The notes below the pieces were generated by a model. That model was not told the DNA's origin. It ran no database searches and was given only the letters and a program-made list of their open reading frames with translations. Shown piece after piece: positions 1-5,676 of a stretch of DNA of 7,477 nt. A program made the position numbers and the translations under genes. Location of the stretch: assembly GCA_004282995.1 (NCBI GenBank), contig SHLU01000115.1:1-7477 (forward strand). The letters are read 5' to 3'. Source of the stretch: Sphingomonadaceae bacterium (GTDB taxonomy: Bacteria > Pseudomonadota > Alphaproteobacteria > Sphingomonadales > Sphingomonadaceae). Within the stretch, counting starts at the first letter, position 1; each line of letters opens with the position of its first letter.

Positions 1-923
1 TCGTCGCGCAAAGCTTCGGTCTGGATATCGAAGGGCGTGACAAGGCCAGTGCGCTCGGCGCGATCGAGGACTTCCTTCACGAAGAAGCGCGCGCTGGCCG
101 CCGTTGTCTGCTCGTGGTCGATGAATCGCAAAATTTGAGCATCGAAGCGCTCGAAGAACTGCGTATGATGTCGAACTTCCAGCTCGGCTCGCACCCCTTG
201 CTGCAGCAATTGCTGCTCGGCCAACCCGAATTCAAGGATGTGCTGGCCAACCACGGCGAGCTCGAACAGCTGCGCCAGCGCGTGATCGCTGCACATCATC
301 TGGGCCCGATGGAATCGGAAGAACTGCAGCCCTACATCGAACATCGCCTCAGCTGTGTCGGCTGGGACGGCAACCCGGCTTTCGACCAGCGCGTGTTTGC
401 CGAGATGTACCAGGCCACTGGTGGTATCCCGCGACGGATAAATCAGGTTGCCACGCGGCTGTTGCTGCTGGGCGCTGTCGAGCAGCGGACCAGGATCGAC
501 AATGCGATGCTGAGCGCCGTGCTGAACGAGATGCAGAGCGACAATGCTTTCCCCGAAGCGGCTCCGTCGCCGATGGTGAAAGTCCAGCGCGGACCTGCAC
601 CCGGTCCAATCAAGCACGCTCTTGCTGAGACCGATGCTCCAGAATCAATCGAGGAATCGCCCTCGGCGACAGAGGACGAGGCGCGCGCGGATGAAGAAGC
701 GCGCAGGTTCGAAGCTCTGCTTTCCGAACGCGATGCGCAGATCGCAGCATTGCAGGAGGCGGTTGATGCGCTGTCGAAAGCAGAGCCCGCAACCATGCCG
801 GCCGATGCTCAGGACCGCATTGAACAACTCGAAAGCAAACTCGCCGAGCAGGAACAGAGCGTGCGTCAAGTTCTGGCGATGATGATCGAATGGATTGAGG
901 GGCAGAGCCGTCGCGCTGCCTGA
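1..923 (+). CDS. XrtA/PEP-CTERM locus-associated AAA-type ATPase, C-terminal part (5' end outside window)
   Basis: The frame is open from base 3 and gives 306 residues before the TGA at 921-923, so the start codon and the Walker A (P-loop) segment lie upstream of the window. A clear Walker B strand ending in LLVVDESQNL is encoded at about 105-137; its Asp-Glu pair (120-125) would coordinate Mg and activate water. Downstream come an ELEQLRQRV segment typical of the sensor/arginine region and a GGIPRRINQVATRLLL segment (about 421-468) resembling the sensor-2 helix of ExeA/GspA-like AAA ATPases. This matches the family found beside exosortase A genes (TIGR03015 type). From about 541 the protein leaves the ATPase core and becomes an Ala/Glu/Pro-rich linker, then heptad-like helices (about 714-782 and 810-900) that look like coiled coil. 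The ATPase is probably cytosolic and may energise or regulate polysaccharide export, but its exact role is unknown. The identity rests partly on the neighbours, since the P-loop is not visible. Confidence 0.86.
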   Translation, partial: VAQSFGLDIEGRDKASALGAIEDFLHEEARAGRRCLLVVDESQNLSIEALEELRMMSNFQLGSHPLLQQLLLGQPEFKDVLANHGELEQLRQRVIAAHHLGPMESEELQPYIEHRLSCVGWDGNPAFDQRVFAEMYQATGGIPRRINQVATRLLLLGAVEQRTRIDNAMLSAVLNEMQSDNAFPEAAPSPMVKVQRGPAPGPIKHALAETDAPESIEESPSATEDEARADEEARRFEALLSERDAQIAALQEAVDALSKAEPATMPADAQDRIEQLESKLAEQEQSVRQVLAMMIEWIEGQSRRAA

Positions 924-940
924 CCGACGGCCTGATAACC

Positions 941-950
941 AGGGAAGGGG
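941..950 (+). promoter_or_regulatory. Ribosome binding site of the deacetylase gene
   Basis: A purine-rich AGGGAAGGGG lies four bases before the ATG at 955, inside the 31-base spacer that follows the ATPase stop codon. It favours the ATG at 955 over the in-frame TTG at 895, which would add 20 Arg/Gly/Pro-rich residues overlapping the ATPase gene. The distance is short if the last G run pairs with 16S rRNA and normal if the first AGGGA does. Confidence 0.6.
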
Positions 951-954
951 CGCG

Positions 955-1827
955 ATGAATTCGCCCGTGATAACAAATGGACTTTCCGTCGATGTCGAGG
1001 ACTGGTTCCAGGTCGGCGCGTTCGAGAATGTAATCGACCGGGACGATTGGGACGGGCTTGCAACGCGTGTCGAGGACAATGTCCTGCGCATACTCGATCT
1101 GTTCGACGCCGCTGAGGTCAAGGCGACTTTCTTCACGCTCGGCTGGGTGGCAAGGAAGAACGGCGCGCTGATGCGTACGATCGTCGAGCGCGGGCATGAA
1201 CTGGCCAGCCATGGCTTTGACCACGCGCGCGTTTTCACCTTCGATCGCAAGCAATTCGCCGGTGACATAAAGCTGGCGCGAATGATCCTGGAAGATGCCG
1301 CCGGAGTGAAGATCAGCGGCTATCGTGCGCCCAGTTTCTCGATCGATCAGCGCACGCCATGGGCCTATATGGAACTGGCGGAACAGGGATACAGCTATTC
1401 CTCCAGCGTAGCTCCGGTGGCGCATGACCACTATGGCTGGCGCGAAGCCCCGCGCTTTGCCTTCAAGCCGCTGCCGTGGAGCGATCTGGTCGAACTACCT
1501 GTCACCACCGCCATCCTTGGCGGCCGCAGGGTAGCTGCGGGCGGGGGCGGATTCTTCCGCGTCCTTCCCTACGCCTTCAGTCGCTGGGCTATCCGCCAGG
1601 TCAACCGGCGCGAAGGGCGGCCAGCTGTGTTCTATTTCCATCCGTGGGAAATCGATCCCCAGCAGCCCCGTGTCGGTAATGCCCCGGTCCGGTCACGGCT
1701 GCGGCATTATACCAATCTCGACAAGATGGCCGGTAAGCTCGGAGATCTGGTGCACGAGTTCGCCTGGGGCCGGATGGACATGATCGCCGCACGCGAGGCT
1801 CTGAACGCGGAGGAACTGGCTGCATGA
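955..1827 (+). CDS. XrtA system polysaccharide deacetylase (NodB-like, DUF3473 C-terminal region)
   Basis: This 290-residue protein is a carbohydrate esterase family 4-type deacetylase, expected to remove N-acetyl groups from amino sugars of the exopolysaccharide in a metal-dependent reaction. The motifs occur in family order. SVDVEDWF (residues 11-18) supplies the catalytic/metal Asp13. KATFFTLGW (56-64) is a core strand. GHELASHGFDH (80-90) carries metal-binding His86 and His90. GYRAPSFSI (122-130) has the conserved Arg-Ala-Pro. ELPVTT (180-185) follows, then a Gly-rich GGGGFFR (196-202). YFHPWEIDP (227-235), with His229, is the hallmark of the DUF3473 subgroup found in exosortase loci. I see no signal peptide or membrane helix, so it probably acts on a cytosolic or membrane-bound intermediate. 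The start at 955 follows a good ribosome binding site and fits the family's usual short N-terminus. The last four bases overlap the FemAB-like gene, implying coupled translation. Family assignment is secure; the substrate is inferred. Confidence 0.93.
   Translation: MNSPVITNGLSVDVEDWFQVGAFENVIDRDDWDGLATRVEDNVLRILDLFDAAEVKATFFTLGWVARKNGALMRTIVERGHELASHGFDHARVFTFDRKQFAGDIKLARMILEDAAGVKISGYRAPSFSIDQRTPWAYMELAEQGYSYSSSVAPVAHDHYGWREAPRFAFKPLPWSDLVELPVTTAILGGRRVAAGGGGFFRVLPYAFSRWAIRQVNRREGRPAVFYFHPWEIDPQQPRVGNAPVRSRLRHYTNLDKMAGKLGDLVHEFAWGRMDMIAAREALNAEELAA
1809..1814 (+). promoter_or_regulatory. Shine-Dalgarno of the FemAB-like gene inside the deacetylase 3' end
   Basis: GGAGGA sits nine bases before the ATG at 1824, within the last codons of the deacetylase. 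Together with the ATGA overlap it supports 1824 as the start. The ATG at 1828 is in a different frame. Confidence 0.7.
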
Positions 1828-2888
1828 ATGCACCCTTTGCCTTATGCGAGGAAACGGTCGCAATTGCAGACCTGCGCGATCCCGGTGAAGCGGCAAGGAT
1901 TGCCGACTTTGTCTATCGCGCCAACGGCTCGCCATTCCACCTGCCGCGCTGGTTGCGTGCGGTTGAACAGTCCACCGGACAACGGGCAACGGGCGTGCTC
2001 GCGGAAAAGGGCGGGGCGATAACTGGCTGGCTGCCACTGGTTGAGGTTCGCTCGCCATTCTTTGCACCGGCGCTAGTATCCAGCGGATTTGGCGTGGGTG
2101 GTGGCTCGCTGGTTATCTCGCCCAAGACGATCCGGCGGCTGGCCCGCGCAGCGAGCGAACTTGCCATTCGGCGAAGCTGTGCCTCGGTTGAATTGCGCGG
2201 CGGCGAGGCGCCAGCAGGTTGGGAAACCCGGGCTGACAGTCACTGTGGCTTCGCCAAGCCGCTGGCGGAAAGTGATGAAGCGCAACTGCTGGAAATCCCG
2301 CGCAAGCAGCGCGCCGAAGTCCGCAAGGGTCTGAAGGCCGACCTCGTTGTCACTATCGGCGATGCCGAACGGGACCGGGCGGCGCACTACGCCTGCTACG
2401 CCGAAAGTGTGCGCAATCTTGGCACGCCGGTGTTTCCGCGCAGCCTGTTCGACGCGGTTCTGGACAGTTTCGGTGACGAGGCCGACATCCTCACGGTCTG
2501 GCAGGACAAGCGCCCCGTCGCGAGTGTTCTGACCCTGTATCATATGGGTTCGGCACTGCCCTATTGGGGCGGCGGTGTGTGGGATGCGCGGGGCCTGCGC
2601 GCCAACGAAGTGATGTATTATTCTCTGATGTGCCATGCCCGCAGGAAGGGGTGCATCACCTTCGATTTTGGACGCTCGAAGACCGGCAGCGGGCCGTATC
2701 ATTTCAAGAAGAACTGGGGGTTCGAGCCAGAGCCGCTGGTCTACTCCTTCTGGACTGCACCAGAAGCGTCTCCGCGTGATGTGGATCCCACAAGTGCGAG
2801 TTACCGGCGCAAGATCGAATTGTGGAAGAAGCTGCCTCTGGGTGTCGCCAATCGCATCGGCCCGGTGATTGCTCGCGGGCTCGCCTGA
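1824..2888 (+). CDS. FemAB-like protein of the XrtA/PEP-CTERM system (GNAT-fold acyl/aminoacyl transferase)
   Basis: This 354-residue soluble protein resembles the FemAB-related family of exosortase/polysaccharide loci (TIGR03019 type). It has the expected two-lobed layout. The first GNAT-like lobe (about 1-140) contains the SPFHLPRWLRAV segment (36-47), in the position where these proteins read NPFL/SPFQ followed by an aromatic/basic stretch. The second lobe (about 150-315) has the basic helix IPRKQRAEVRKGLK (158-171), a strand with YWGGGVWDARGLRANEVMYY (247-266), and the signature FDFGRSKTGSGPYHFKKNWG (280-299). True FemA/B/X enzymes transfer amino acids from aminoacyl-tRNA to peptidoglycan stem peptides. 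Members of this branch are thought to modify the glycan or a lipid-linked precursor, but donor and acceptor are unproven. It overlaps the deacetylase by four bases and the glycosyltransferase by one base, so it is in the same translational unit. No signal peptide or membrane segment is seen. The family call is strong; the reaction is not. Confidence 0.92.
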   Translation: MNAPFALCEETVAIADLRDPGEAARIADFVYRANGSPFHLPRWLRAVEQSTGQRATGVLAEKGGAITGWLPLVEVRSPFFAPALVSSGFGVGGGSLVISPKTIRRLARAASELAIRRSCASVELRGGEAPAGWETRADSHCGFAKPLAESDEAQLLEIPRKQRAEVRKGLKADLVVTIGDAERDRAAHYACYAESVRNLGTPVFPRSLFDAVLDSFGDEADILTVWQDKRPVASVLTLYHMGSALPYWGGGVWDARGLRANEVMYYSLMCHARRKGCITFDFGRSKTGSGPYHFKKNWGFEPEPLVYSFWTAPEASPRDVDPTSASYRRKIELWKKLPLGVANRIGPVIARGLA

Positions 2889-4114
2889 TGGGCGAGATCC
2901 TGTTCCTTTCGCATCGCATCCCGTTTCCGCCCGACCGGGGCGACAAGATCCGTTCGCACCATTTGCTCAAGGCGCTTGCGGAGCTTGCACCGGTTCATGT
3001 CGGCACATTCGCGGAAACCGGGGGTGATCTTGCTGCGGAGAGCGATCTTGCGGAGGTCGCATCCAGCTATCGCTTGGTGAAGCGCACCAGACCGCTGCCG
3101 CTGGCTGGCCTCGACGCGCTCGCCACCGGCAGGCCGGTCTGTCTCGCGGCGTTCGACAATGCCGCGCTGCGCCAATGGGTCCGCGAAGTTCTTGCCACCC
3201 GCTTGATCGAGACGATCTTCATTTTCTCCGGACAGATGGGTCAGTACATCCCGGCTGATTTCCCCGGACGTGTGGTGATAGACCTGTGCGATGTCGATAG
3301 CGCCAAGTTCGAAGCCTATGGAGCATCCGGGAGAACCCCGCGAAGCTGGATTGACCGCCGTGAAGGTGTGACCCTTGCACGCGAGGAAGAAAGATTGGCC
3401 CGGCGTGCCGACACGGTAATGCTGGTTAGCGAGGACGAAGCCGAACTGTTCCGATCACGCCTCCATGACGCGGACCACGTCGACCTTCGCGCAATACGCA
3501 ATGGCATCGATGCGGCATTGTTCGACCCCGAAGCAGTCGCGCCGCATCCGGAGCTTGTCGAACAGCCCGGACCGCATCTCGTATTCACCGGACAGATGGA
3601 CTATCCGCCCAATATTGCTGCCGCCGAACGGATGGCCACGGCCATACTGCCTGCTCTCCGCGCAAACCATCCGTCTGCTACTTTCCACGTTGTCGGGCGC
3701 GCCCCGACCGGCCAGGTCCTGGCGCTCGAAAAGCGGGCTGGCGTCCGCGTTTGGGGCGAAGTGCCCGATGTGCGCCCGTTCTTGCGGGCTGCCGATCTTG
3801 CCGTTGCACCGCTCGACATCGCGCGCGGGATCCAGAACAAGGTTCTCGAGGCGATGGCGATGGCCCGGCCGGTCCTGGCCTCACAAGAAGCGGCTACCGG
3901 CATCGACGCCGAAGATGGCACGCATTTCGCCCTCGCGAGCACCGATGCGGCGATGATCAATCAGGCCGGAGCATTGCTCGAAGACACAGCGAAGGCAGCA
4001 TCCCTTGCCAAGGCGGCGCGCGATTACGTCCTCACCCATCAGGCATGGCCGGCGATGCTGGCACCGCTGGCCGAAATCGTAATGCCGGAAGGAGGTAAGC
4101 GCGATGCCGCGTGA
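2888..4114 (+). CDS. GT4-like glycosyltransferase of the XrtA/PEP-CTERM system (TIGR03087 type)
   Basis: This 408-residue protein has the two Rossmann-like halves of GT-B glycosyltransferases. The N-terminus MGEILFLSHRIPFPPDRGDK (1-20) is highly characteristic: the RIPFPPDRGDKIR motif with a Gly loop binds the acceptor side. The IDLCDVDSAKF segment (131-141) belongs to the N-lobe, and the IRNGID turn (203-208) marks entry to the C-lobe. The C-lobe begins with LVFTGQMDYPPN (231-242) and contains VVGRAP (268-273), VPDVRPFL and ARGIQNKVLEAMAMARPV (312-329), the nucleotide-sugar binding region with Glu321. It probably adds a sugar to the lipid-linked exopolysaccharide precursor at the cytosolic membrane face; donor and acceptor are unknown. 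The ATG at 2888 shares its A with the TGA of the FemAB-like gene and has no convincing Shine-Dalgarno, so translation likely depends on coupling. A GTG at 2822 would add 22 residues overlapping the previous gene and is disfavoured because the family begins at the beta-strand seen here. The 3' end overlaps xrtA by 11 bases. Confidence 0.92.
   Translation: MGEILFLSHRIPFPPDRGDKIRSHHLLKALAELAPVHVGTFAETGGDLAAESDLAEVASSYRLVKRTRPLPLAGLDALATGRPVCLAAFDNAALRQWVREVLATRLIETIFIFSGQMGQYIPADFPGRVVIDLCDVDSAKFEAYGASGRTPRSWIDRREGVTLAREEERLARRADTVMLVSEDEAELFRSRLHDADHVDLRAIRNGIDAALFDPEAVAPHPELVEQPGPHLVFTGQMDYPPNIAAAERMATAILPALRANHPSATFHVVGRAPTGQVLALEKRAGVRVWGEVPDVRPFLRAADLAVAPLDIARGIQNKVLEAMAMARPVLASQEAATGIDAEDGTHFALASTDAAMINQAGALLEDTAKAASLAKAARDYVLTHQAWPAMLAPLAEIVMPEGGKRDAA
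4089..4096 (+). promoter_or_regulatory. Near-consensus Shine-Dalgarno for xrtA inside the glycosyltransferase gene
   Basis: AAGGAGGT ends seven bases before the ATG at 4104. It is the strongest ribosome binding site in the window and fixes the start of the exosortase gene within the last codons of the glycosyltransferase. It encodes part of that protein's EGGKRDAA tail at the same time. Confidence 0.85.
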
Positions 4115-5666
4115 GGCTGCCCTAGGCTCGCTAAGCGATGAAGCATCGCGGGGCATTATTGCACCGACCTGGCGTGGACCCCTTGCACGGCTCGGTTTGC
4201 TGTGGAGTGCGATCCTGCTGGTTACATATCGTGACTGGCTGACGATGTTTGACCAGTGGTGGAACATCTCGACCTACAACCATATCCTGCTGATCCCAGC
4301 CATCTTGGCAGGCTTGGCATGGATCAGGCGCGGCGAGTTGGCAAAGATCACGCCTGCCGCGTGGTGGCCCGGGCTCGTCGCATTCGCCGGTGCCTTGTTG
4401 CTCTGGTTTCTGGGGCGCATCGGCGAGATCAATACTTTCAGCCAGTTGGGCGCGGTGGCTGCGATGCAGGCAGCGGTTCTGGCCGTGCTGGGACCACGGG
4501 TTACTCTCGGCCTCATCTTTCCGCTCGGCTACGCGCTGTTCCTCGTTCCATTCGGCGACGAGCTTGTACCTGCCCTCCAGATGATGACCGCCAAGATCAC
4601 GATTGCGCTGACGGAATGGAGCGGCGTGCCCGCCCATATCGAAGGGGTGTTCATCGACACGCCGGCGGGCCTGTTCGAAGTCGCCGAAGCTTGTTCGGGG
4701 GTCCAGTTTCTGGTCGCCATGGTGGCACTGGGGGTACTGGTCGCCCAGGCGTGCTTTACAAGCTGGGTGCGGCGGGCGCTGTTCCTTGGCCTGTGCCTGG
4801 CCGTGCCGATTGTTGCCAATGGCATTCGGGCATGGGGGACAATCTACATTGCCCAGTCTCAGGGCATCGAGTTCGCCGCCGGTTTCGATCACATTTTCTA
4901 CGGCTGGATATTCTTTGCCATCGTCCTTGCCATCGTGCTTGGCGCAGCCTGGCCCTACTTCGACCGCGCCCCGGATGATCCTGGCATAGATGCAGGCGCG
5001 CTCTTGGAGACGCATTGGATTGACCGCTTCGAGCGCTTTGGAGGGAGCGTCACCCCAGTGACTGCGGCCGGTGCTGCTTTGTTGCTGGGGTTCGCCTTAT
5101 GGACCAGCATTGCGACGCGGCTCGAAGCAGCGCCGGTAACCCATTTCGTCCTGCCGCAAGTGCAGGGGTGGCAGGCGATCGATGACGAACCGGAACTGGC
5201 CTGGCAGCCGCAAGCAACAGGTGCTGATCATCGGCTGCTCGGGCGGTATCGCAATGAGGCGGGGCAGACAGTCGATATTTTCCTCGCCCGATATGCTTCG
5301 CTCGGTGGCGAAAGCGATCCCGGCGCTCCTGGAGAAGGCGCGTTGGTGCCCGATACGCCTTGGCGCTGGATGAGCGGGGGAGTGGACGATGACGGGGCGA
5401 AGGTAGACCAACTGTTCGCGCTTGGTCGCATCCGGCGCATGGCATTCACGTGGTATCGACATGGCGATTTGCTTACCGGTAGCCCGGCCGACCTCAAGTT
5501 CGAGGTTATCAAGGACCGTTTCACCATGCAGGCCCGGCCCACGACCATGTTGATTATCTCGGCGGTCGAGGCCCCCAGCGTCGATCCCGCTGTTGCCATC
5601 GCCGCCTTCATCGAGTCCACAGGGCCGCTGGGCCCGTGGATAGACCGCATCGCAGAAAGGCGATAA
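4104..5666 (+). CDS. xrtA: Exosortase A fused to an EpsI (DUF3485) domain
   Basis: This 520-residue polytopic membrane protein combines two modules. Residues about 25-285 are exosortase, with roughly eight hydrophobic helices (starting near 31, 60, 90, 115, 134, 200, 225 and 264). The proposed catalytic triad is in place: Cys197 in EVAEACSG (192-199), Arg242 in ANGIRAWG (238-245) and His263 in FDHIFYGW (261-268). Exosortases recognise PEP-CTERM tails (Pro-Glu-Pro, a transmembrane helix, then basic residues), cleave them and are thought to transfer the protein to a cell-surface acceptor. After a soluble stretch (286-315) and one more hydrophobic helix (about 320-337) comes an EpsI-type domain (about 340-515). 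It holds LPQVQGWQAID, a YxxExGQTVDIFLARY strand, GEGALVPDTPWRW (411-422) and FTWYRHGDLLTGS (448-460), a pattern seen in EpsI proteins encoded beside xrtA. EpsI is often separate, so a fusion here makes 1:1 stoichiometry obligatory. The ATG at 4104 has a strong Shine-Dalgarno and overlaps the glycosyltransferase by 11 bases. Confidence 0.95.
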   Translation: MPREAALGSLSDEASRGIIAPTWRGPLARLGLLWSAILLVTYRDWLTMFDQWWNISTYNHILLIPAILAGLAWIRRGELAKITPAAWWPGLVAFAGALLLWFLGRIGEINTFSQLGAVAAMQAAVLAVLGPRVTLGLIFPLGYALFLVPFGDELVPALQMMTAKITIALTEWSGVPAHIEGVFIDTPAGLFEVAEACSGVQFLVAMVALGVLVAQACFTSWVRRALFLGLCLAVPIVANGIRAWGTIYIAQSQGIEFAAGFDHIFYGWIFFAIVLAIVLGAAWPYFDRAPDDPGIDAGALLETHWIDRFERFGGSVTPVTAAGAALLLGFALWTSIATRLEAAPVTHFVLPQVQGWQAIDDEPELAWQPQATGADHRLLGRYRNEAGQTVDIFLARYASLGGESDPGAPGEGALVPDTPWRWMSGGVDDDGAKVDQLFALGRIRRMAFTWYRHGDLLTGSPADLKFEVIKDRFTMQARPTTMLIISAVEAPSVDPAVAIAAFIESTGPLGPWIDRIAERR

Positions 5667-5676
5667 CTCCCGCGCC

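Noticed and set aside
895..954. TTG at 895 as the start of the deacetylase
   Set aside because: It would add 20 Arg/Gly/Pro-rich residues that overlap the ATPase gene; the ATG at 955 has a ribosome binding site and begins where the family's first core strand begins.
610..1431. A 273-codon reverse-strand open frame across the ATPase-deacetylase junction
   Set aside because: It spans two clearly coding genes on the other strand, and its translation has no recognisable motif.
2822..2887. GTG at 2822 as the start of the glycosyltransferase
   Set aside because: The added 22 residues have no family resemblance, while the TGATG junction at 2886-2890 gives a classic coupled start directly before the first beta-strand.
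4131..5015. A 294-codon reverse-strand open frame opposite xrtA
   Set aside because: It mirrors the hydrophobic codons of the exosortase, yielding a Gln/His/Pro/Arg-rich product with no domain; there is no independent support.
5667..5676. Possible terminator or promoter between xrtA and the amidotransferase
   Set aside because: The gap is only ten bases, with no hairpin followed by a T run; it is too short to hold either.
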